DNA of 39,898 nt from Rossellomorea vietnamensis (GTDB lineage Bacteria; Bacillota; Bacilli; Bacillales; Bacillaceae_B). A program made the translations under genes and the position numbers. The stretch lies in NCBI RefSeq assembly GCF_008180415.1, contig NZ_VTEI01000004.1, positions 208,780 through 248,677 on the forward strand, read 5' to 3'. The notes under the pieces were generated by a model that saw only the letters and a list, made by a program, of their open reading frames with translations, was not told where the DNA came from and made no database searches. Shown here one piece after another: positions 8,089 to 16,307 of the stretch (positions are counted from its first letter, which is position 1; every line of letters begins with the position of its first letter).

Positions 8089-8202
8089 TTATTTATTTTC
8101 TATAGGGTACTTCACACCATTCTTCTCCAACTTATCCTCAACAATTTTCTTCACATCCAACTCAAGATCAGAACAAAGCATCAACGAATAGATGAGAACA
8201 TC
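8089..8202 (-). pseudogene. 3' relic of a MazG-like pyrophosphohydrolase gene
   Basis: Reading the minus strand from 8202 to the stop at 8089-8091 gives 'DVLIYSLMLCSDLELDVK' then 'EKNGVKYPIENK'. This aligns with the C-terminal third of the three MazG-like genes at 20891, 23909 and 27582 ('DVLIYLVQLADSLDVDL...EKNN.KYPVK'). Upstream the frame breaks at once and no start is present, so this is a remnant. It sits between the HEPN gene and the AEP-RT gene and marks a point of past recombination. Confidence 0.75.
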
Positions 8203-8384
8203 ATGCTTTTAACCTCATTGTCTTTTTTAAAATAGTAACACAATTCATTTGGTTTAATTAACCATTTTGTTCTGGTTTACAATGTGCCTGTAACAGTTTT
8301 AAAAACAATATACCTATTGAAGTTTCATCATATAAAGTTTCATAAAATCTTTTGAAAATATGGTAAAATATAGATTATTAATTG

Positions 8385-8390
8385 TATAAT
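8385..8390 (+). promoter_or_regulatory. Candidate -10 element for the AEP-RT gene
   Basis: A perfect TATAAT lies 51 nt before the GTG start of the AEP-RT gene, in very AT-rich DNA. No convincing -35 is placed 16-18 bp upstream (best TGGTAA), so the assignment is weak. Confidence 0.3.
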
Positions 8391-8440
8391 TCTTGAATAA
8401 GAAATAACGAGCGGAGGTAATTACAATTTCAATTCAAACA

Positions 8441-11400
8441 GTGATTAAAGATACTGATAATTTATATAAAAGTATTGCTAAAAAGTTGCACGAAAATTTT
8501 GTCATTAATAAAAAGTACTTTGCGGAACAATCGGAAACAGGAAAATATAGTACCAAAAATAAAATGTTTGATCCTCTAAGGATAAATAATATGTTAGTTA
8601 ATAAGAAAAGCTATCTAACCTATCAACAATTAAAATCGAGATTGATATGGTTATGTCTAGACTATGATATAGATAAAAAAGTAGTCGAGAAAGACTTCTT
8701 TTCAAATCAAGAATATTATTTTGATCTATTAATCAGAGAAGTTCGTAATACATGTAGGTACCTTGATGAATTGGGTATTCAGTATATAAGCGAGTTTTCA
8801 GGAAATAGAGGAATCCACTTGTGGATTGTTTTCACGCAACCGGTAGAAAAAAAACAGGGATATTTATTGTTAGAAAAAATTTTGAATAAACAAATAAATA
8901 ATCTAGATGAAAATATCAATATTGATTTATTTCCTAAGAATAAAACGAGTAAAAATAATAAGGTGGGGTTTGGTGTGAAGCTTCCACTTTCATTCCATCA
9001 AAAATCCAGAGCATACTCATACTTAATAGACGATATTTATTCATTTGAATATTCTACAGATATGTGGAGAACTAGCATTGATGATAAAACTTTTCTTTTC
9101 TCCCAGTTAGATATTTTAAATAATTATATTAAACAAGAATATAAGGAAATCGCTGTGAAATTGGATATAGAAGAAGTCGACGACGAGGAAGAGATAGGTC
9201 CTGTTAACCCATTTTTACCAACTAAAAAGGCTTTATTAAATCAGCCTTTGAACTTAGCGGAAGTTTTAACAGGTATTAAGAAATGTTCAATAGTAGATGA
9301 AGTATTAAAAAATTACCCTAATAATATGAAAGAAAGTGAGAGGGTGATTATTGTTGGTTTGCTAAATAAATTAAGAACAAAAGAAAATAAAAATTACGGT
9401 AAAGAGTTATTGTGGGAGTTCTTTTCTCTAATGGATAACTTTAGACCTGAACTAACTAAAAAGAAACTTGAAAATCTAAATCTTTATCCGCCTACATGTA
9501 GTTTTTTAAAAAGCAAATATGATTATAAATGTGATTTTAATTGTAAATGTGACCATAAAATAAGGAATATTGAAGATGATGGAGGAAAATTGGTTAATAT
9601 AACTCCGTTAAGATTTTTAGATAGTATAGATATTTCGTCTTTTGAAGATTTTGAAGTAAGAGATTTTGAGATAGAACGGGTTATTAAGGCACAAAAAAAA
9701 TATACAAACCAAAATGATGAAATATCATTTCTGAGTACCCAAATAGATTTGGAAAGATTAGATAGGAAAGATATGAAGGAAGCAATTGAGAGTGTGCTCG
9801 ATAGAAATAATTATACCGTTAAGGAAGTGTACAAATTCTCTAGGTTAGAAAAACATAATAAAACAAGAGTCTTACACTCGTTGCAAGCTGAAGACAAAGT
9901 CATCACAACTTATTTGGTTAAGTTGCTAAACTCTTTCTATTATACAGAGTTCTCTGATAATTCTTATGGCTATAAATTTGAAAACAGTTTTGCTAATTAT
10001 AATATTTTTAAACCATGGATGCAGCAATGGTTAATTTATAAAAAGATGATCATGGAAAGGTTAGAAGATGAGGTGCTCCAGGATCATTATGTAGTAAAAC
10101 TTGATATAAAGAATTTCTATTCACGTATAGATATAGGAAGATTAAAGACAAAATTGATTCATGGCCCTTCAAAGACAATAAAAGAAAAAATTGCATTGCT
10201 TCCGGATGATAATCTAAGAAAATACAATAATATGGTGGATTATTTAATTGAATGTTGTAGTAAAGAAACTTTTGAAGGGAAAGGTGTTCCACAAGGACCC
10301 GCCTATGCCAGATACCTAGCAGAAGTTTATCTTATTGAATTAGATAAATATATTGAGGAACAGCTTGAAGAGGGGTTTAATTTTTATTTCAGATACGTAG
10401 ATGACATAGTCTTAATAGTAGAAGATAAAGAAAAGGCTAGCAAACTTCTAAGTAGAGTCAACGACTATCTAGAATCATTAGATTTAGAGATTAACTGGGA
10501 AAAGTATTTTCAGTCACAAGTGATAGATTCGAAAAGTGAGTTTGAAAACTACTTTAATCAGAATAAATACTTTGTAGATAGTAGTTCTAAACATCAAGCA
10601 ATAAACTCTGTATTTACCAATAAGAAAGCAACTAGTTTGTTAAGTAAAATGGTAAAACCAAATTTAGGGGAGATTAATGATGATAATCTAAGCTTTTATT
10701 TTACCCATTATAATAGCAATAAGAGGCTATTGGAAGAGAGAAGAAAGTTTGAACCATATATATTTAATTTAAAGGTCGGTAGAGGGTCTTTATTTAGGAA
10801 TTATTTTAATTTCTATTTTAAGAAAAATATGGTATTTGGTGAGTTGGTCGAAAATTCAAAATACCTAGATGGTCTCGGCAGAGGAGTTTTTTTAAATACT
10901 CTTTTAGATGCATACTTTAATAGTGAGTTTAATGATAAGCCAAAGATTAAACAAATACTTCAACAATTTACAGCAGTAGATTTACTGAAGTATGAAACAG
11001 AATTAGTTTTGTCTTTTATGTTACTGGACAATGAATTAATAAATGAGAAGTTTATCTTGAACGTTGAAATGAACATCTTAACAAAAGTTATAGGGTTTAG
11101 ATTTGAAAAACAAATACCAGAAGTTCTAGAAGAGGTAATATTAGAGCACCTAGAAAAAGAAAGAGATTTAAAAGAATTTATTTCTTTAACATATAACTTA
11201 GTTTTTTTTAATAACTTATCACAGAACTTTATAATTTATATCTCTAAGTTATTTTTCAATAAGATTATCCAGTCCATGGGGACTATTGAACCTAAAGACT
11301 TTATACCATCTTTCCTTAATGGACGCCAATCAATAAATCAGTATTACCAGCTATGTTGTTTATTAACTTTAATAGAGAATAATTTTATTAATATAAAGAG

Positions 11401-14077
11401 GGTTTGGGAAAACTTAATAGTATTCACAAATGTAAACTATCCTCAAATAGAAATTGATTACAATAGTTGGTTAAAAAGGACTTCAGCATTAAATTTTAAA
11501 GTACTAACGAAAAATAATTTAAATACAATTTTGACGATTAAATTACATGATAACTTTGTAGATGGAAAAGGTGATATTGACAATCTGAAAATTTATGATC
11601 ACTTTCATACAGGTATAGTTTTATTTTTAATGGAAGTCAAAGAGGATACAGAGATGATATCTGATTATCTAGCCAAAGAAAGTTTGGTAATAATAAAGGA
11701 TATACAAAAGAAATATCATTTAGAGTTTTTAAAATGGATAATTGATGAATCTAATGTATTTTTATTTCCGGATAAAAAAATTGGCCAGAAGAACATTATT
11801 GAAAATGATAGAATTGTACTTCAACGAGGAAATCAACTCTTAGTACGGTTCTCAAAAAATGAAGTTAAAGATATCACCTTTGGTTACTTGGAAGAGGTAC
11901 AGGTTAAACACGAAAAGTGGCTAGAAGGAGAATATGTTTCAATTATATATAAATATAATAAAGAGGATTACAAAACTATAAAAACTATATTTATAGAAGA
12001 AACTGATTTTCTCAACTATCTTAGAAAAATTATAGATGTTAACGCTGGTATAAACAAATTCAGAAAATCTTTAGTGAATAAAGATAGATTTCCGAATGCA
12101 CTTGGGGATTTGGATACAATACATAAAGAAACCTATCTGCCGCTAATCCCTTTCTCCACCTATGATAAAAAACTTATTTTGTCTGATAATGAAATAATAG
12201 ATAACAATGCTACCAGCTTTTACACAACTTTTTTTAGCAAAATAAAAAATGATATTGAACTATTTGAAGGTAAACCATACTCCATGAAAACTACAGATTT
12301 AGAGTCGAAGTTTTTCCCAGTAAAAATCCGAAAAAATCCAGAATTAATGTTTTACTACCTAAAAATATTCTTAGAAAATGCAACTACCCAAAACCTTAAA
12401 GATGTATTTAATTTTGAAAGCACTAAGTTTAAATCAGTAGTATCTTTACTTAATACTAAAAGTAAAATATTGGAGGAAGAAAAGAGATTATTCTATCTTT
12501 ATTTTGAGTATTATCATTCTTTTTATAAAGAGGGTGAAGATTTACTTAAGCTATTGTTTTATCCAATTGATGTTGAAGATGGGAGTGTATTTGAAGTCTA
12601 TCAAACTATTAGTAATAGTTTATGCACCTTAATTACCACCACTGACAGAAAATTTTTTAGTGACCTAATTCAAAAGGAGATATCTAATTTATCCGATAAA
12701 TTGTCAAATGAACTGAATTTTGAAGATAATAGTGACCCTTTAAAAGTTTTAAATGCTTTTAAGCGCTGCTCCTTTGACTTTGATGAAGTATTAGATGAAA
12801 TAAATATCAAAACTCATGAAAATGATTGGCACTTAACTGAAGAGGAATTCTATGATATTAAATTACTTTCTCCGCAAGATAAAAAAACATTAGTAAAAGT
12901 TTTTGAAAGAAGTGACATTAATACGATTGAAAATACTGCACACCTGTTCGCTTATAAGTTTGAAGGAAACTATCTTTTGGTAGTACTACCAGACATTATG
13001 ACAAAAACATTAGACACCATACGTACGAGAAAGAAGTTGAAAGAAAGGTATGAAAAAGAGAAGGATAATTTAAAATTGGATTGTTTTCGGAGTAGTGTAA
13101 AGATTGAGGATAATATTGTTTATTCACCATACTTTCCAAAAGCAGTAGAAATGATAAAAGAGCAGTCGTTTTACAATCAGAGAGAGATAAAAAAAATTGA
13201 AATGGACTTAGTAAGTTGGTTGAGGAACTTTGATGAAGCTTATCACATTCCACTTTTGGCTGTCATCTCTAGTCATCAGTGCATTAAGAATGAGGACTTA
13301 GAAAATTATTTAACAACTATACAAGAAGCTCTTAAAGATAAGACTAAAGTATTTTTTCATATTAAAAAAGCCGAGGACTTTAATGGATTCCATCGATTAA
13401 TAACCAGTAATTTCCCAAAAACTAGGGAATTAAAGCTCAACCAATTTGTAAGCAGGGTATTAACTGAGCAGACTTCAGATCTTGAGTTGGTTATCCTTTC
13501 GGAAGTAGGTATATCTGGCAGCCAATTTATAAATGCCTTAAAGCGGTATTATTTAGCGGATGAATTAAATACCAAGATTGCTGAAAAAGAAAAATATTAT
13601 TCTATCCCACGTGATTCTTTTGAGAGTTTTAAGAAGAAATTTAAATCCTTTAAGAAAATACACTTATACTTTGTAAGTTATACTGACAAATCAAAAAGGA
13701 AAATAATCGAGGAAATATGTTCGCTTTTAGACTATCCCATAGAAAGAATTGTCTTTTACCCAGAAACAAATAGTATAAGTTTTGAAGAGTCAGTATTGAT
13801 TTCCAACCCTGAAATTGATGCAAAGCACAAAAAACAATTTGAAGAATTAATCAGGGACAGTGAGTCTATTGCAGAAATCTTTAATTTAAATGAAGTAGAA
13901 AAGTTAGAATATACCAAGTATCTTAAAGACCTGGATAGAGTTCGGAATAAATACAATTCTGATTACAGTTTAATTTTAAGGAAAGGCTCAACTCCAAAGA
14001 AAAGTCACCCTATTTTTTGTTTAAGTTCGTCAAAGATTCCTTCTCTCTTTGAGAGGACTAAGGAGCATGAAGAATGA
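8441..14077 (+). CDS. Giant primase-reverse transcriptase fusion protein (AEP-RT)
   Basis: A single 1878-residue frame. Residues 65-200 carry archaeo-eukaryotic primase motifs: catalytic D74/D76 in 'LCLDYDID', 'SGNRGIH' with H126, and D162 in 'IDLFPK' followed by 'GFGVKLPL'; this is the pattern of TOTE-type AEP domains. A cysteine cluster (C353, C364, C368, C370) may bind metal. Residues 480-700 are a reverse transcriptase: D555 in 'LDIKNFYSRI', 'GVPQGP' at 615-620, and catalytic 'YVDD' at 652-655. Both active sites look intact. The remaining ~1150 residues are novel apart from a weak phosphoribosyltransferase-like stretch near 1680-1705. The listed start is GTG 8441, but GGAGGT at 8413 is ideally placed for ATT 8426. 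Very AT-rich, probably acquired; likely anti-phage, by analogy with other defence RTs and AEPs. Confidence 0.9.
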   Translation: MIKDTDNLYKSIAKKLHENFVINKKYFAEQSETGKYSTKNKMFDPLRINNMLVNKKSYLTYQQLKSRLIWLCLDYDIDKKVVEKDFFSNQEYYFDLLIREVRNTCRYLDELGIQYISEFSGNRGIHLWIVFTQPVEKKQGYLLLEKILNKQINNLDENINIDLFPKNKTSKNNKVGFGVKLPLSFHQKSRAYSYLIDDIYSFEYSTDMWRTSIDDKTFLFSQLDILNNYIKQEYKEIAVKLDIEEVDDEEEIGPVNPFLPTKKALLNQPLNLAEVLTGIKKCSIVDEVLKNYPNNMKESERVIIVGLLNKLRTKENKNYGKELLWEFFSLMDNFRPELTKKKLENLNLYPPTCSFLKSKYDYKCDFNCKCDHKIRNIEDDGGKLVNITPLRFLDSIDISSFEDFEVRDFEIERVIKAQKKYTNQNDEISFLSTQIDLERLDRKDMKEAIESVLDRNNYTVKEVYKFSRLEKHNKTRVLHSLQAEDKVITTYLVKLLNSFYYTEFSDNSYGYKFENSFANYNIFKPWMQQWLIYKKMIMERLEDEVLQDHYVVKLDIKNFYSRIDIGRLKTKLIHGPSKTIKEKIALLPDDNLRKYNNMVDYLIECCSKETFEGKGVPQGPAYARYLAEVYLIELDKYIEEQLEEGFNFYFRYVDDIVLIVEDKEKASKLLSRVNDYLESLDLEINWEKYFQSQVIDSKSEFENYFNQNKYFVDSSSKHQAINSVFTNKKATSLLSKMVKPNLGEINDDNLSFYFTHYNSNKRLLEERRKFEPYIFNLKVGRGSLFRNYFNFYFKKNMVFGELVENSKYLDGLGRGVFLNTLLDAYFNSEFNDKPKIKQILQQFTAVDLLKYETELVLSFMLLDNELINEKFILNVEMNILTKVIGFRFEKQIPEVLEEVILEHLEKERDLKEFISLTYNLVFFNNLSQNFIIYISKLFFNKIIQSMGTIEPKDFIPSFLNGRQSINQYYQLCCLLTLIENNFINIKRVWENLIVFTNVNYPQIEIDYNSWLKRTSALNFKVLTKNNLNTILTIKLHDNFVDGKGDIDNLKIYDHFHTGIVLFLMEVKEDTEMISDYLAKESLVIIKDIQKKYHLEFLKWIIDESNVFLFPDKKIGQKNIIENDRIVLQRGNQLLVRFSKNEVKDITFGYLEEVQVKHEKWLEGEYVSIIYKYNKEDYKTIKTIFIEETDFLNYLRKIIDVNAGINKFRKSLVNKDRFPNALGDLDTIHKETYLPLIPFSTYDKKLILSDNEIIDNNATSFYTTFFSKIKNDIELFEGKPYSMKTTDLESKFFPVKIRKNPELMFYYLKIFLENATTQNLKDVFNFESTKFKSVVSLLNTKSKILEEEKRLFYLYFEYYHSFYKEGEDLLKLLFYPIDVEDGSVFEVYQTISNSLCTLITTTDRKFFSDLIQKEISNLSDKLSNELNFEDNSDPLKVLNAFKRCSFDFDEVLDEINIKTHENDWHLTEEEFYDIKLLSPQDKKTLVKVFERSDINTIENTAHLFAYKFEGNYLLVVLPDIMTKTLDTIRTRKKLKERYEKEKDNLKLDCFRSSVKIEDNIVYSPYFPKAVEMIKEQSFYNQREIKKIEMDLVSWLRNFDEAYHIPLLAVISSHQCIKNEDLENYLTTIQEALKDKTKVFFHIKKAEDFNGFHRLITSNFPKTRELKLNQFVSRVLTEQTSDLELVILSEVGISGSQFINALKRYYLADELNTKIAEKEKYYSIPRDSFESFKKKFKSFKKIHLYFVSYTDKSKRKIIEEICSLLDYPIERIVFYPETNSISFEESVLISNPEIDAKHKKQFEELIRDSESIAEIFNLNEVEKLEYTKYLKDLDRVRNKYNSDYSLILRKGSTPKKSHPIFCLSSSKIPSLFERTKEHEE

Positions 14078-14154
14078 ACAGAGTAAGTTTGAGGGGGAGG
14101 AAAGTGAAAAAGCACAACCTCAGAAATTTCTTAAGTATCTTAGATTTTTGGTAA
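14074..14154 (+). CDS. Possible 26-aa basic peptide coupled to AEP-RT
   Basis: An ATG overlaps the AEP-RT stop codon in an ATGA arrangement and has AAGGAG 8 nt upstream. The frame encodes a short Arg/Lys-rich peptide beginning MNRVSLRGRKVKK. Another start at 14067 gives a 33-residue acidic-then-basic peptide but has the ribosome site only 1 nt away. Either could be a small partner protein or chance. Confidence 0.25.
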   Translation: MNRVSLRGRKVKKHNLRNFLSILDFW

Positions 14155-14351
14155 AGGTTAATTGGTAAAATATAGGGTGTTATACTTTTGGAAATAGCTT
14201 GAAAAAGTAGAATTTAAATAAAAAGACAATACGAAGAGGGAGAGTATTGAAGACCTGTTGGGTTATTAGTTGTAGTGTAGACAGAATATCTGCGATAGTT
14301 AAGAAAGTTTGCTGTACTATATAGCTACCTTTATAGATAGGGCAAGGTTAC

Positions 14352-14400
14352 CTATGTCCCATCTCATGTTTTATTATATAAAATATGAGATGGGACATAG
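14352..14400 (+). ncRNA. 49-nt near-perfect hairpin, candidate structured RNA
   Basis: CTATGTCCCATCTCAT (14352-14367) is perfectly complementary to 14385-14400. Pairing continues through G14368-T14384 and TTTTA/TAAAA, giving a 22-bp stem with a 5-nt TTATA loop. The single non-Watson-Crick pair is a G-U wobble only if the plus strand is transcribed; on the minus strand it would be C-A. No T-run follows, so it is not a usual terminator. It lies in the 448-bp gap between the AEP-RT and REase-SIR2 genes, a position where several defence RTs keep a templating or regulatory RNA. I saw no other convincing feature in that gap. Confidence 0.5.
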
Positions 14401-14525
14401 AACCTGGTCTCCTATGCTAGAGATACAATGTTCTATGGAATGAAAGGGTCACTACATCCTTTGAATAAATTGGATAAGGAGTCTGATATCGATAAAGAAA
14501 GATTCATAGTTAATGTGATGGAAAG

Positions 14526-16025
14526 TTACTGCCTTATCTTATCCAATATTCCAGGGATTTCGTCGTAGTCATCCACCCATATTATGTTTAATCCTAGCTC
14601 TTTATAATACTCTTCTTGTAAGTTTTGATTTACTAGATCAAATTTTTTGATGTTTTCAATGTTGATTAGAGGATCTTCAATATTATGGTATAAATGTCTC
14701 TTTAATATGGCATAGTGTTTAGAAATATCACTTTCTTGTTTTCTTGATGCTATGTCAAGGAGTCTTCTTAGATTGGGATCTGTTAGGGAGAGTCCAATAA
14801 ATAAACAAGTATTTTCCCTAAGATAATTGAGCTGAACTAAATTAGACCAATCATAAGGATCAAGCATTAAATTATGGTATCCTTCCTCTGAAAAAACTAA
14901 AAGGCTTTTAGCAAGGTTGGAATAATTCCCACCTTCTCTAGGTAAAAAACCATGTACGTGGTATATTCCCAACTCATCCCTTGAAGGAATGTCCCCTTCT
15001 CTAAAGATTGCACGGTGATTAATATCATGTTCTGAAAAGTTATACTCTAACAAGTCGTCAAAGTTATAATTTACAACTCCACGTACACCAATACCATTCC
15101 TTACTGGCTTGCATAGCTTAGTAATGGCAGTCAACAAGTTAGATTCATTAATACAGGACTTATATAATATTTCGGTTAATATATCTGTAAATATTTCTTG
15201 TAGACCTTGTCGTATATACCGGGCTAAAAGGAGGGGTGAATTACCATTTGAAACTTTTAAATTTTGTATAATATAATCTCTTTCACTTTCAGATAAGTTT
15301 ATATTAAATTCTTCAAGTTTATTACTTAATAGAGAGACTAACAAATCTGTGACCAGATTATCCCACATTGGAATTTTAGCATCTCTTGAAACCCCTGCTC
15401 CTAAAAATAATACTAATTCATCTTCGAAAAAATACTTTCTCAATTCAGATATATATTTTTCCCTATGATTTCCAATATTATTTGGTTCATTGTTTATACT
15501 ATTTAGAAGCTGATTATTTAAAACTAATTGAGAGATGTTTTCAAGAGTTTCTGATACTACACCTGGATACTTCTTAAATATATCTTGAAGAATATTTAAA
15601 TCCCATATCTCAATAGTTAATTCTTTCTCAGTCTCAAGGTTGTTTAAAAACTTTCTTTTTTCCTCCTCAGTTAGATTTAAAGAAATAATAAATACTAAGT
15701 TTTTTATCTCTTGTTCAGAATAATTAATCAGGGTTGATAGTTTATAAATTGTATCTTTTAGATTTCTTAAGGAATTTTTATTCCTATAAGCCTTAACTTC
15801 AAATACTGTTATTCCTTCAAGGTTATTAATTCCTTCTGGTGCTATTGCATCAAATTCAAAAACTTTTTGATGGGGGGTGTTTTTGAGTCTGTAGTTGGGA
15901 ATGAATTCTTTGTTATTATCTTCGCAATATTTAGCTAGTACATTGAAAATTAAAGTCTCAATCATTACATATGATGTATAGTTCTTATTATTTAATAATT
16001 CATTAAAGATCTTGTTAATTTCCAT
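14526..16025 (-). CDS. Restriction-endonuclease-like/SIR2 fusion defence protein
   Basis: A 499-residue two-domain protein. Residues 1-150 form a restriction-endonuclease-like domain with D59 in 'FEFDAIAP' and E76-V-K78 in 'VFEVKAYR'. Residues 205-420 form a SIR2 domain: 'LFLGAGVS' (206-213, NAD-binding GAG), 'NYNFDD' (319-324), 'YHVHG' with candidate catalytic H358, and 'CLFIGLSLTDPNLRR'. Defence SIR2 domains typically deplete NAD+ after phage sensing. The start is ATG 16025, with ACGGAGG 5 nt upstream, rather than the ATG 17 codons earlier. It converges on the AEP-RT gene, so the two are probably separate transcripts, and it shares that gene's extreme AT-richness. Confidence 0.88.
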   Translation of the reverse strand: MEINKIFNELLNNKNYTSYVMIETLIFNVLAKYCEDNNKEFIPNYRLKNTPHQKVFEFDAIAPEGINNLEGITVFEVKAYRNKNSLRNLKDTIYKLSTLINYSEQEIKNLVFIISLNLTEEEKRKFLNNLETEKELTIEIWDLNILQDIFKKYPGVVSETLENISQLVLNNQLLNSINNEPNNIGNHREKYISELRKYFFEDELVLFLGAGVSRDAKIPMWDNLVTDLLVSLLSNKLEEFNINLSESERDYIIQNLKVSNGNSPLLLARYIRQGLQEIFTDILTEILYKSCINESNLLTAITKLCKPVRNGIGVRGVVNYNFDDLLEYNFSEHDINHRAIFREGDIPSRDELGIYHVHGFLPREGGNYSNLAKSLLVFSEEGYHNLMLDPYDWSNLVQLNYLRENTCLFIGLSLTDPNLRRLLDIASRKQESDISKHYAILKRHLYHNIEDPLINIENIKKFDLVNQNLQEEYYKELGLNIIWVDDYDEIPGILDKIRQ

Positions 16026-16307
16026 AAAGACCTCCGTATTATTTGAATTTATAGGTAATTCATGCCATACTCCCATAGTTTACTTAATAAATTGCAAGAA
16101 TGCTAGATGATTATTAACTTTGAAAAAAATATATAGGAAACTAATGTTAAACTTTTCAATAACTCATCAAAATTACCTATCTATATGTAGTTGCACAATG
16201 ATGGAGTTTCTTAAAAATGTGGTCTCATTTTAATATTCTCCTTTTGGCAATTGAGCTTAATAGAATTGAAACTAATGTTGAAATAACTAAGATTGACTAT
16301 CCATGGT

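Noticed and set aside
8441..14077. The RT as a group II intron or retron RT
   Set aside because: No maturase or intron ribozyme features, no adjacent msr/msd-like inverted repeats; size and the fused AEP domain do not fit either class.
14352..14400. The long hairpin as a Rho-independent terminator of the AEP-RT gene
   Set aside because: No T-run follows on either strand, and it lies 275 bp after the stop codon.
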